Shown here: piece by piece, positions 22,066 through 33,816 of the stretch | How positions within the stretch are numbered: position 1 is the first letter of the stretch | How the letters are laid out: every line of letters begins with the position of its first letter | From: Steromphala cineraria | Lineage: Eukaryota; Mollusca; Gastropoda; Trochida; Trochidae | Assembly (NCBI GenBank): GCA_916613615.1 | Contig: OU744725.1 | Span: 10,460,708-10,524,707, forward strand | DNA length: 64,000 bases | Reading direction: 5' to 3' | Translations under genes and position numbers: made by a program | The notes under the pieces: generated by a model | Database searches by the model: none | What the model was told of the DNA's origin: nothing | What the model saw: the letters and a program-made list of their open reading frames with translations, nothing else

Positions 22066-25000
22066 ATGCTGTGTTTCGTGGAAACTAAACTAGATGACTG
22101 TGATTCTATTGAAATACCAGGATATGACATATTCTACAACAACAGAAACTCTCTTACAAACAGACGATCCGGTGGTATGCTTGTTGCTATCAGAAATGAT
22201 ATCAGCAAACACTTCAAAAAAGTTGAACTCAAATCAGACTATGTACTTATTTTTGAAATCTCATGTGATTATTTCCACTTTAAATGTCGAAACACTCCCT
22301 CTGATTATGTATATATTGGAGTTACCTATGTACCACCTGAGGGATCTAGGTACTACGACGAGGATACTTTCTCAGAGTTAAACTCGACTATACAATCTAC
22401 ACGTGACAGTTTATTCCTTATTGGAGATACAAATGCACGTACAGGAACATTGGAAGATTATGTGTCATGTGAATACAGTGTTGTTGATGAAGAAATGTTT
22501 CCACTGGATTTATGTGATTTTATGAATGATGTTGAGAAATTACACTCATATGACATCCCAATTCGTAGATGTAATGAAGATAAAGGCAGAGTTAACTCTC
22601 ATGGCTATAAATTTCTCGATTTCTGTAAAAATAACAATCTGTATATTCTAAATGGACGAATGGGAGAAGATAGAGAGATTGGTAGAGTAACTTGTAAAGG
22701 TGTAAGCGCTGTTGATTACGCCATAGCAAGCGCCGATATTTGTCAGACTGTTGCTGATTTTAAAGTGCACGATTTTGACCCATTGTTCTCAGATATTCAC
22801 TCACCAATCTCTGTTTCATTTTACACAAAGCCTTTTGTTATAACTAATAAAAGCTCTCCCTGTTCTCAAGATGATGTAAGTCCTGAGGTCAGGAGATGGA
22901 ACAAAGCACGTGCGAATGATTACGTTGAAGCTGTCAGTAACTCTGACTTAGTTATACAATCTATTGTAAATATTTTCAATGAGGGCTATGAAGACCCACT
23001 CCATGTAATTACTTATGTAAATGATGCCATTAGCAATGTCTTTGTTTCTACTGCAGGGAAAATATTTGGCTTTAAGGGTAAACACCAAGCACGTCGGCAT
23101 TCTTCTAAAAAGCGCACTCATCAACCATGGTTTGGCAAACAATGCAAAATTTCACGTGGAAAATATTTTGAGGCGAAACGGATATACAAAAACTGTACAA
23201 CATTCCAAAATAAATGCAGATTGCTTAATGCCAGTAAACATTATAAAAAATGCCTTATACATTTTTCTAACAAACATACTAAATCTATTCAGGATAAATT
23301 TTCACATCTTCGGAAAAATGATCCACGTTCCTTTTGGAAAATACTCAAAAATTGTAACAAGGATACAGGCTCCGTAGATACCCCAGAGATTGATTCCTTT
23401 TTCGACTTTTATAAATCTCAAAATGAGGAGCCTTCTCCTGAACAAGACTTTGGCTTTAACGTTCCTCATGTCGACACTGGTAATAACATTATACTTAACT
23501 CTGAAATCACTAGCGATGAGATACTATTATGTGTCAAAAATCTTAAAAATAACAAAGCTCCTGGAATTGATAATGTAATCAATGAATATATTTCTTCTAC
23601 TATCGATGTATTCAAAGATATTTATGTTAAACTTTTTAACATTGTTCTTAACACTGGTATTTTCCCAGATAAGTGGTTAACCGGTATCATTAAACCAATT
23701 TATAAAAATAAAGGCGATCCTAAAAAACCCGGAAATTACAGACCTATAACATTACTGAGCTGTTTTGGAAAACTTTTCACATCTATTCTAAACATGCGAT
23801 TGAATAAATTCATCGAATCAAACGAAATTCTTTCGGAGGCTCAGGCAGGTTTCAGAAAGGGATACTCGCCGACAGATCATATTTTCTCTTTATATCACCT
23901 TTCGGAACTATTTAAGTGCCGCAAAAAGAAATTATATTGCGCATTTATCGATTTTCAAAAAGCTTTTGATACCGTCTGGAGATCTGGACTCTGGCAAAAA
24001 CTTTTACAAAATAACATATCTGGGAAATGCTTTACTGTCATTTTTAACATGTATCAAAATATAAAATCATGTGTTTGTAACGGCGGGAATTATTCCGAAT
24101 ATTTTCTGTGTAAACAGGGTGTCCGTCAAGGAGAAAATTTGTCTCCAGTTTTGTTTTCACTGTTTCTAAACGATCTCGAAGATACATTAGCCTCATATTC
24201 ATGTAATGGTTTACAACTTAAACCCGATGATTTTCACAACCGTTTAGATAAGCTTATTACACTTTTCGCATTGTTATATGCTGACGATACCGTGCTTATG
24301 TCTTTAGAACCTTGTGATCTACAAAATATGTTGGATTGTTTTCATAACTACTGCAACAAATGGAAGCTTAAAATTAATGTATCAAAATCCAAAATTCTTA
24401 TTTTCGGTGGCACAAAAAAAGACTATAAAAGTAATTTTAATATTGGAGATACCATTATTGAAAATGTTGATCATTATCCTTATCTTGGTATTACACTACA
24501 AAAGAATTGTAAATTTACCAAAACCAAACGTTCACTGGTTGAAAAGGCAACAAAGGCAATGTTTTTCATATTAAGCCAAGGTAGAAAACTTAAACTCTCC
24601 ATTTATTGTCATTTGAAATTGTTTGATTGTATGGTTACCCCAATTCTTTTGTATGGATGTGAAGTCTGGGGTTTTGAAAACATTTCTTGTTTTGAAAATG
24701 TTCACTTACGCTTTCTTAAATATTTAACATCACTGAGGAAAAGTACACCTAACTATATGGTCTATGGAGAATTTGGCAGATCCCCCCTTGTAAATGTTAT
24801 TAAAAGCAGAATGATTTGTTTTTGGGCTAAACTAATGATTGGAAAATCGTCAAAATTGTCTCTTTTGATTTATAAATTGATATTCAACGATTCTATTTTT
24901 GGAAAATATACACACAAATGGATAAGCTATCTTGAGAAAACTTTCGACGATATAGGATTAAGTTTTATTTGGAAATCTCAAAATTTCAAAAGTATTTCAT

Positions 25001-25452
25001 GGCTGAAAATTATCACTAAAAATAAATTGAAAGATATTTCCCAGCAAATTTGGTTGTCATCAATTGAAAATTCTTCCAAATCAACTATTTATACCATTTT
25101 TAAAAATCCATCTCTCCATTTTGAAAATTATCTAAATTATCAGCATTACAATAACTTGTTGAAATTCCGAACTTCAAATCATTTTCTCCCAATCGAGACA
25201 GGTTGATGGCGACGAACTCCATTGACAGAAAGAAAATGTACTCTATGTAATTTAAATGATATTGGTGACGAATTCCATTACTTATTTATATGCCCCATGT
25301 TAAAATCAGAAAGAGTCAAATATATGCATAGATATTACTATAACAGACCAAATATATACAAAATGAATATATTATTCAATTCAAATAGATTAGGAACTTT
25401 AAGAAAATTATCCATCTTTTGTAAAATTATCATGTCTTTATTTAAGAAATAA
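22066..25452 (+). CDS. LINE ORF2: AP endonuclease and reverse transcriptase, one premature stop
   Basis: First ATG 22066, but the endonuclease domain already starts upstream in frame (LLYINVCGLRTRL near 21990-22030), so true translation begins earlier or comes from ORF1. Endonuclease marks: FVETKLDD and IGDTNARTG. Reverse transcriptase marks: NNKAPGIDN (~residue 493), NYRPITLLS, CAFIDFQKAFDTVW (~625), QGVRQGENLSPVLFSLFLND and LLYADDTVLMS (~737) with intact catalytic Asp pair. TGA at 25204-25206 interrupts the frame; the same frame then stays open to 25452 and holds the C-terminal zinc knuckle CTLCNLNDIGDEFHYLFICP. The lost residue sits in a conserved ETG-x-WRR block where Arg is usual, so CGA to TGA at a CpG is the likely change. 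Confidence 0.88.
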
Positions 25453-25579
25453 GTTTTATAACTCATTTGTAATTGATAAATGTATATTGAATGTTGTATA
25501 AATGTAAATATGTATTGTACCTCTTATGCTGCAGTTTGCAGCCTGAGTGTAAATAAAGTTCAGTTCAGTTCAGTAAAGA

Positions 25580-26320
25580 CTGTGGATACCCACATCCATC
25601 TTGGATAGGACAGTCTGTCTTAGAGATCTCGGATGATGAATATCAGAACATTACAAGACATTGTAACAGGACTGTTGTCCATTCTATGGACCACGAAGTC
25701 GACACAGGTGCCATTGTTCAAAGGGAATAACTATTCAGAACGCTCTTTATTCGCGATTTACAGCTTCAAAACAGCATCTTAAGGTTATTTTCTCAAAAGA
25801 CCGAATTCCCAAAAGACAGAACGCTTTCAATGGTTTTGATGGTTGACAAATGATGTGTAACATGGCATATTCCCTTTAAAATAATGGAACAGCCCATATA
25901 AAAGAAGATAGAATTCCCAAAAGACAGAAAAAGATCATTAAAGTAAGATACAACAATTGTTATTGACATGTTGGTGTTGTTGTAGGTGTCAATTATCCTT
26001 AGAACGTGATTTGCTTTATCGTAACAGTTTTAAAAACCTCTACAATATTTTTTTTAATTATTAAATAGATCATCAAAGTGACAACATGTATTTTTCTATT
26101 GTGAAAATGCACACGTCTTGGGGAAAATATATTTATGAATATTCTTTCATCAGATGTAATCATTTCCCTCTGTGCAACTCTCTCGTGAGGTGTGAGTGTG
26201 GTAGTTCAGGTTTACGGTGGTCCCAGGCTTGCCTGGTATGCTGAAACTTCATTGTCATAAATCCTCGAAGAACTATCTGGTGTAGAAACAAAAAATCAAC
26301 AATATAGTTAACAGATCGAT
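25580..26320. other. Flank between the LINE and WAP gene A
   Basis: Contains GAATTCCCAAAAGACAGAA twice (about 25804 and 25911). On the minus strand it holds the 3' UTR region of gene A: TCGAAGAACTATCTGGTGT at about 26265, shared with copies near 36.65 and 36.99 kb. Confidence 0.4.
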
Positions 26321-26362
26321 ATCCTTTATTCATGTCCATTTTGGCCATGATGTTGAAGCCTC

Positions 26363-29300
26363 TTAACCCACAGTCCCTCCATGCAGGAGACAGCTCAGCT
26401 GTAGAAATAAGAACGATATTCATCATAGTTTAGGGTTTTAATTTTAATTAAATCAAAAGCGTGTTAAAACTTATTAGAACGTTAATTAAACGTTCCTTAA
26501 TTGTTCCCAAATGAGTTTAGTTTATGCCACACGAATTCTTTTAAGGAGTCAAACGTCTCGTTACCAAAGCCGAAAATGTACGAAATGATTAAGTATCTTG
26601 ATATAATCACTGTCGGCTAACAAGCTATAATCACTGGCACATTTCATTCATTTGAGATAGGAAAATGGTGTCAAGTGGCTTAACCGAATATCAAACTATG
26701 ATTCGTGATATCATTTTATTTACCCTAGAAATGTGCTACTGCCCCTTTTAGTTGATATTACGTCCAACCACTTAGACAATAGTTGAAAATATACTATATA
26801 TCGATTCACATTACTCCGATACACATATACAAATACACTTAGTTACCGTATGGCAGTCGGGACCTGAAAAGACAAGTAAGTATTTACTATACATTTATGA
26901 AGACTTTAACACTTGACGTTCTTATATAAAATGTAATTTTTTAAAACTGCTTCATTCAATTTGTTTTTCATTTTCAAAGGGACATACTAGCTCATTTAAA
27001 TAATGTATAATAACCAAGTTTACAAAAACCTGTCATTCGTAAATGATTACATGTACGAGTTTGAATATCAGAAACAATGCTACTGCTTGGCGTCAAACAT
27101 TCATTGTAGGATGATAAACCTACTATAGGTAGATGGTCACCCCGATTAACTCAGTATACCATAAAACACTGGAGTCGAGGCAAACTAGTAGAGTGATTAG
27201 AATAGTAGGAAGACTCAACCCTCTGCATCAGTGTTAAAGATTATGGTTAATTCTGTACACAATCAGGTGACTATAATGCAAAGAAAAGTCACCAGTTGCA
27301 CAGTTGCAGGTGGGGCATCCTCGAGAGTCGTGGGCAAACAGGTTCAAGCCGCTGTGACCACAGGTTTTACCTCCGCAATTGACGGCCGGACACTCAGCTG
27401 GTAAAATACATTAAATATATTAAAGTTATCAACTAAGTTTTGCAGATAAGTTATACACCTAGGGAAAATAGATCGCCTCTTACATCAACCTTTTCTTGTC
27501 ATATGCATAAAAAAAGATTGTTTCCTGCACTTCGTCAATCAGAATAGAATTTCAAACTGTACTGCCCTAGCATCGCGTCATTTACAAAAGTTATGTGGAA
27601 TTGTATCTGATGGGCAGTAGCGCTAGGCTCATTCCTTGAATATACCTCGATGATCTTTTTAATTTAGTAATGAAACCATGTTTACTCACGCACGCACCTT
27701 GCACCACAGGTAAAGGGACAACACCTCTCCCCGCTAGCACACTGATTGAGCAGTGGACAGTGATCCTGGACCGCGCATCCTAGAGGCCCATGGTAAACTT
27801 CTCGTGGACACGATCCTAATCAGAATGATGGATGTATTTAATGTTCAGAGAACTTGTAAAATGTATTTATTTTTAAATATATGCTATTGAAAAATGTTAG
27901 GGTCAAACCGAGTTCTTGCCTGATATGTTTGTATGTAGAAAATATTTTGTTTGTTTGTAATATTATATTATATGCATCAAATTACTAGGTATAACTAGAT
28001 TAGCGTTTGCGGGATACCGCAAAAGCAGAGCAGCCCCGGAACTTGGGGTTTCGCCGTACCCTGTTCCGCCTTTTACAGGCCTCACCAAATTAGGAATTTT
28101 CTCGTGACCTTGACCTTTGACACTCAAGGTCACACAATCAATGAACACATTTCATTGAGTATAACATTATTGTAATGAAATAAAGTGTTAAAAATTAAAT
28201 TAATCCATTTTCTCCATATATGTTGACCTTGTTGTGACCTTGACCTTCGACAGTTCGTACCCAAAACTTTTGAAAATTTTGTACTTCAAGAGATACTATA
28301 TACAAAATCTAAACTTCATAGCACAAAAACTTTTCAAGTTATTGTGTTTACAAGGAATTGCAATAACTCATATCTCATGACCTTGACCTTTGACCTTCAA
28401 GGTCACACAATCATTGAACACTTTTTATTGAGTATAACAATCATGTATTGATTAAAAGTGATCATAGTTAAAATTAAGCATTTTCGCTAAACCATGCTTA
28501 AGTCATGACCGTGCTGTGACCTTGACTTTTGACGGATTGTAGCCGAAATCTTTTCAAAATGTTTTACTTTTCCAAGGATGATATATACAAAGTTAGAGCT
28601 TCATAGCACAAAAACTTTTGAAGTTACCGTGTTTACAAAGAATTTTGCGGTGATTTTATAACTCGTGACCTTGACCTTTGAAATTGAAAGTGAACATGTC
28701 ATGATGATTCCCTGGAAGTATTAACATTTAGACATGTTCATGAGTTCTGAAAAGCTAAATGGGATAAAGTTATACCCAAATTTAGTGCATTTTGTAATAA
28801 CTCATATCTCATGACCTTGACCTTTGATCTTCAACGTCACACAATCATTGAACACTTTTTATTGAGTATAACAATCATGTATTGATTAATAGTGTTCATA
28901 GTTAAAATAAAGCATTTTCGCTAAAACATGCTTACGTCATGACCTTGCTGTGACCTTGACCTTTGATGGATTGTAGCCATAACCTTTTCAAAAAATTTTA
29001 CTTTTCCAAGGATGATATATACCAAGTTAGAGCTTCATAGCACAACAACTTTTCAAGTTATCGCGTTTACAAGGAATTCTTAAAGTGAATACATATCTCG
29101 TGACCTTGACCTTTGACCTTGAAAGTGAACATGTCAAAATCGTTCCCCGAGATATGAGTAGTAAGGTATGAATAAGAGTTCTGGAAAGCTTAGTGGAAAA
29201 AAGTTATAGCTAGTAGTACGCGTGCGGCGGCGGCGGCGGCGGCGGCGGCGATGGAAACTTCACAAAAACTGATAGCAGCCCCGTCCTTAGACGGGGCTGC

Positions 29301-29952
29301 TAATAACTCTTAGAGAAATCGGAAATGGGTTCTGTGTGTCCAGCCAACTAAAAATCGCCGACACTACATCTACAGTGTGGTTTAAAGAGAAATTTATCAC
29401 TCTTTTACTGCAACTGTGTCAAGTTTTCCATAATGATAGATAAAGAGATTTGCATTAAATTGATGTGAAGACACGGTGGCCATAGGCCAGGGATCGAATT
29501 CCGAAGGAGACACCAAACAATTGTGACCTGGATCTTGTACTATGTTTTGTCCCCGGGCAAGACACTTCATCCACATGGCACTAAGTCCGCGATCCTCTTT
29601 AGATGGGTACGCAAAAGCAGGATGTACGGACCTTAAAGGTCGCGCTTAGCGCTAAGCAGCTACTATGAAAGCACACTTCCTTCCGCGTTATAATTGTGAG
29701 CATGGCGCCTTAAGCATGTTTTATATGAAATTGTGCGAAATAAATATCTACATGTGACTTTATGACTTATTCATATATGACTCTTCATTTCATAAAAATA
29801 GTTTATGCAGGTGTCAATTTTTTCATTTTTACAAAAAGTGGCAAAAGTTATCAAAGAAGTGCAAAAAAGGCAAAGCCAGGCCTATATCATATCTCACCTA
29901 ATGCTGTTAAGACAAGCCCAGCTACCGTGATACCTAAAAGAAGCACGTTCAT
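26363..29952 (-). CDS. Secreted WAP + antistasin-like protein, gene A
   Basis: Five exons: 29952-29898 (signal peptide), 27815-27690 (WAP), 27397-27293 (antistasin-like), 26863-26847 (17-nt micro-exon), 26398-26363 (end, TAA). Phases are 1,1,1,0 and lengths sum to 339 nt (112 aa). The leader MNVLLLGITVAGLVLTAL is a standard signal peptide. The WAP exon has all eight cysteines (SCP, GC, HC, QC, ERCC, TC, RC), the four-disulfide core of protease inhibitors and shell proteins. The next exon (ECPAVNCGGKTC ... DSRGCPTCNC) fits the antistasin pattern; the micro-exon and last exon each add one Cys (PDC, LSC). The donor after the antistasin exon, GTGACT, is weak. AATAAA on the minus strand at 26330-26325 follows the stop. 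Predicted: a small secreted protease inhibitor or matrix/defence peptide; the target is unknown. Intron 1 holds a 1.3-kb repeat element. Confidence 0.85.
26718..26751. repeat. End fragment of the AAGGGGCAGTAGCACG MITE
   Basis: ACCCTAGAAATGTGCTACTG then CCCCTTTTA matches the right end of the MITE at 13240-13604. Only this end is kept. It lies between the micro-exon and the last exon of gene A. Confidence 0.6.
27995..29307 (+). mobile_element. Nuclear-receptor-site repeat element, copy 1 (gene A intron 1)
   Basis: The left end CTAGATTAGCGTTTGCGG forms a hairpin (TTTGCGG-GATA-CCGCAAA, about 28006-28023). The core consists of ~400-bp units built round TGACCTTGACCTTTGACC, with clusters near 28106, 28227, 28376, 28518, 28665, 28810, 28945 and 29100. 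A (GGC)n tract is at 29222-29250. The right end is a perfect 12-bp stem hairpin, AGCAGCCCCGTC-CTTA-GACGGGGCTGCT. A reverse copy is at 60415-61845. The design parallels the pearl/HINE elements. No protein is encoded. Confidence 0.85.
29465..29665 (+). repeat. SINE-like element in gene A intron 1
   Basis: Shares CGGGCAAGACACTTCATCCA, then CACT-CAGT-type text, and GGTCGCGCTTAGCGCTAAG with 46060-46245 and, in part, 2585-2690. The palindromic GCGCTTAGCGCTAAGC end is common to both longer copies. Confidence 0.6.
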
Positions 29953-30022
29953 GTTGGAGAAGTCTTGGCAAATACTTGAGAGTATCAATGCAGTGTGTGG
30001 TTATCAGGGTGACATATGTTAC

Positions 30023-30032
30023 TGCTTATCTT
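30023..30032 (-). promoter_or_regulatory. GATA-type promoter box of gene A
   Basis: Minus-strand AAGATAAGCA, 71 bp upstream of the ATG. It is followed by AACATATG and a second GATAAC, a pattern also found upstream of gene B. Confidence 0.55.
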
Positions 30033-30059
30033 GAGTTCAATATGTAAAACACATGCTTA

Positions 30060-32340
30060 TCATAATGTCCTACTTTGTAATAATCATTATGTGGGCTAGT
30101 AAATTAGTAATCCTAAGAGATTTGGTACAGTTTTCCCTAAAGACCACACGAAATAACTATGTCACAAAGACCGTTGACAATATGTGAATAGTTTTGTATA
30201 TGAATATTTGTTTAAAAAGTGGAATGGTAATGTTTTTATAAAAATATTTTTTCCGCAAGTTATCCTATATTTCATTGAAAACGTTCGACATGATCTCATA
30301 TTTTATTTGAAAGCCTAAACTTTTCATATTTTACCAGAGACTCTATATACAAATATATAATGTCCCTGATTTTACGAAAATAATACTGCCTAAAATAATG
30401 ATACATAATATGTTAACGTGTTCTACAGATATACGGAATGAAATAAATAGCCAAGAAAAAGTTCTTCTACTGGTCTATGAAACAAAAACGACGAACTGTG
30501 GTCTTTGGATGTCAATACCCCGACCCCGAATCACAACGTATAGGTAATTGATATACCCAGTGGGTATATCTGAGTTATACCCGACTCCGGTAGAGTTAAA
30601 TTTGACGAAAAAGAACTGTCCGCCCTGTTCAATTTATATATGTCTAGATCAAATTAATTTTAACAATAGGGTTCTAAGTACTTTTTAAAACCAATAAACT
30701 GTCTTGTTTACATTTAAATTTGGTCCAAACTAATACCTATACATTGATTTATATAGGAAGAATAACAATCTAGACATGACAAAACAGAAAGTATCGTCTC
30801 TTGAATCAATCCTCAGTAGCTCAGTTGATAGAGGCGTTGCATCGCAACATAAAGACCCCTGGTTCGATGCCCACTTTGGACGTTACAGATTCTCAAAAAA
30901 GTTGATTATCTCTTCCCCTTACTTAATGTTGGTGTGCTATAAATAGTAGGTGTATGTGAAAAGTTCGGGTGTATCGGTCACTACACCTACGATTAGAACA
31001 ATGGAAACACTAGTAACGAGACCGGAAGCCCGATTATACTCACTTCCGGTCAGGTTGCTATTGAGTGATACACAACACGGTGACGTTATTTCGAGGTTCT
31101 TGATTTCATGTAACTGCACCATTTGATACGATATCAAGCTGATATCCTAAACTGCCCGCACGATATCAGATATCACACCCGAGTAAAGAATCTGAAATAT
31201 TGTTCGCATATATATTTTCTTTGGTGGGAATCGAACCACCGAACCTCGGATTCATAGCACAGCAGCTTTGTCAACTGCGCTATTGCGACAGTGACGTATG
31301 ATAAAAACTTGTTAAGCGAGTATTCATTGAACTGTTTCCAGATGATAAATTGAAAAGGAATCTGTAAACATTGTTGTACACTTTTCATTTTGATCAGAAT
31401 TTAACGTTGAAAATACATATAGACATTAACGTGGAAGAAATAGCAACTTTGGGGTAATACTTTGAAGTTTCCTTTTGATTTTGTCCAATCAGTTTGTAAA
31501 TGCTTTCAAGTAACTAACGTGTCTTGAATCATCAAAATACGAATTGCATCTGAGAAAGAAAAATAAACCTACGTTTGATTCTTTTTATACATTTGATGAT
31601 TTTTACTGAACGATTATTTATGGTTAGTGAATTTCAAAGCCATGGCGTATTAACAATCTGTATATGTATATTCATTTACTGATGTTTCCTCGATCTATAA
31701 TACTTTATTTGGATTGGTCAATTATATACCAACATCTTGCTACATGCTACAGACTTAAAAAAATAAAGCAACTGTTAGACTTTCATCGGTGACTCTAATG
31801 ACACATGTATAGTATTGTATTAGCTGCTTGGTTGATACGTAGTGACCCCTATTTTTTATATGTTTAATTGGCATTCATTTCATAAAGTAAATATAATGTT
31901 GCAGCAGATGTTGGAATCGAACATGTGAAATTTTTTTTTAAGATTTTGAAATTCAGTTGAACAGAGGATGCAAGTATGGTTTGTTCAAATGGTTCGAAAC
32001 GCAACGATTATCTTGCAAGGAAACAAAGCAATGTCGTTCCTATCTAAATTATTTGTATGACAGTGTAAATAAGCGAAAAAATTAAAAACACTGCCACACA
32101 CTGTGGTACTTTAGATACTTGTTAATACAACCATCACATTTATACACAGGCTCAATGAAAACCTTTGTAAAAAAGATAAGATTGAAAGGATATTTTTATA
32201 AATATAAATTATGTATGGTTAAAAAAAGTAAAAATAGTTTAGAAATTACCTCTGCTCAAAACACATATTAAAAAAAACATCCCATGTCATCAAAGGTTTG
32301 AGTGAATGTTCAATGTTCAATAATTATGTGACAAAAATGT
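30060..32340. other. Gene-free stretch with tRNA-like SINE heads
   Basis: At 30808-30870 (+) TAGCTCAGTTGATAGAG and GGTTCGATGCCC resemble tRNA A and B boxes. At 31215-31290 (-) TAGCGCAGTTGACAAAGC and GGTTCGATTCCCACC do the same. Neither folds into a convincing full tRNA, so SINE or tRNA-pseudogene heads are more likely. A short perfect hairpin GATATACCCAGTGGGTATATC is at about 30549-30569. Confidence 0.45.
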
Positions 32341-32629
32341 GTAAATATAAATTGGTTGAACAATCGGCCAAGCCTCGCATGTAGATCAATATCGCACCTC
32401 GGGAAGATTATTTCTCACACAGTAACACCTGACCTCTAAGTACGTGCGGTATATGATATATTGTGACTATGCGTTTGTACAAATGTTTTCCGAATCATAC
32501 AATTCTGTGTATACGTTAATGTTTATCGTTTTCAAATGTTCAATATCAGACAAAGACGAATACATGCAATTAGCATTACGAAGTGTGATATCTGATAAAC
32601 ACCTGCTGCTAAATGAATACACTTGGAAT

Positions 32630-32700
32630 GTCGTCTGCCTCGGTCCGATACTGATAAACAAGCTCGGCAAAGCCTCGCTTGTTTATCAGTATCGCAACTC
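32630..32700. repeat. Hairpin CTGATAAACAAGC ... GCTTGTTTATCAG
   Basis: Inverted repeat with 13-bp stem at about 32650-32689. Related GCCTCGC / TATCGCACCTCG text at 32370-32400 and ATATCTGATAAACACC near 32590 suggest a decayed MITE spanning 32.35-32.70 kb. Confidence 0.5.
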
Positions 32701-32904
32701 GTAAAGAACTTTCACCTCTGTCAGCGGATACACAGTATCCATATCTAACCTCTATGAATTTTCCGTAAAACTATTTCGATTTGTCTTTTTTTCAGTGATC
32801 TGCCTATATTTGTGCTATCATGTGATAAACGATAGATTTTATCCCGTGATATCATGTATTCAGTCATAGTTATTGAAGATAAAGTAGGCCTTGTTGTGTA
32901 TGGC

Positions 32905-33004
32905 AAATAGCGACCTCAGCACTCGGCGTTAGCTGTGATATCACCCTCTCGCTACCGCTCGCGGGTGATATCACAGCTAACGCCTCGTGCTGAGGTCGCT
33001 ATTT
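32905..33004. repeat. 100-bp near-perfect palindrome
   Basis: Arms 32905-32946 and 32963-33004 match at 40 of 42 positions. Each arm contains AAATAGCGACCTCAGCAC and GCGTTAGCTGTGATATCACC; the loop is 16 nt. GTGTATGG-type pairing extends further outside. Probably a short MITE; no coding content. Confidence 0.85.
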
Positions 33005-33009
33005 CACCC

Positions 33010-33760
33010 ATACACCTCCGGAAATGTGGGTATATCTATTACGTATAACGGGTGTAGAGAGGTGTTCATCTATGGTTTGCTTGTAGAGAGGAGTAATGTC
33101 GATGATGCGATATTTTCTTCATTATAACATTATGAACTGACAATTGTTACAAGTTGGTTTGCCTTGAATTTGTACTTTCAGTGCACACATACTTAACAAT
33201 ATCTATATCTCTTTCAATTCGGGGATGATGCGGATATATACTACTCAAAATAATCTAAGGAACATTTGTATAGTGTCCCCTATACACTTAATATTTCATG
33301 GTTACAGTTAGGTATTCTATGAAAAAAACACTCTCTTGCTGACATAGTGGAATCACATTCAAATTTGCACATTTGATGCCAGAATCAAGGCAGGGGGCGG
33401 AGATGAAAGCCACATGATGTCAGATGGCTCAAGTTCAAAACATTGCGGTCTTGTCTTGGGTGACTTTATTGCTTTGGAAATGATACCTCTGGTTCTATAA
33501 CATTGTATTTTGAATGGCATATGGTTTTTAATATCTGGTCTTTGGTCATGAAACTAATGAATTTGAGGAAAGCTTCTTGACAGCAGTATGTCCGTTCTGA
33601 ATGTGTCACAGTGCTGGATGGATCGTCTTGACGTCGCTGGCGGCTAAAATAAATTCTTTTACATTATTTTAAATGTCTTCAACCATGGTTATCCTGATGA
33701 AGCCTCGAAAAAATGTTTAAGAACTTTAATCAATAATACACAAGTTAATCGATTAAAATC
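33010..33760. other. Gene-free stretch
   Basis: TATATACTACTCAAAATAAT at 33235 resembles the edge text at 5664-5685 (TATATACTACTCAAAAG). It may be a decayed Tc1/mariner-type end. Nothing else was recognised. Confidence 0.3.
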
Positions 33761-33816
33761 TTTATTAGGTGTATTTTATTACTTTCTCGCGAAAGAAGAT
33801 TCCACAGTGGATGACT

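Larger units (their letters stand above)
20680..25573 (+). mobile_element. Nearly full-length CR1/Jockey-group LINE
   Basis: Contains a short 5' leader, ORF1 (20842-21888), ORF2 (frame open from 21889, AP endonuclease then reverse transcriptase) and a short 3' UTR ending AATAAAG then tandem TTCAG units (25555-25573). A tandem-pentamer tail rather than poly(A) is typical of CR1/L2-like elements. The 5' boundary is approximate. Only one nonsense change breaks ORF2, so the copy is young. It lies between the orphan signal exons and WAP gene A. Confidence 0.88.

Noticed and set aside
30808..31290. Two possible tRNA genes
   Set aside because: A and B boxes are present but acceptor and anticodon stems do not pair; better explained as SINE heads.
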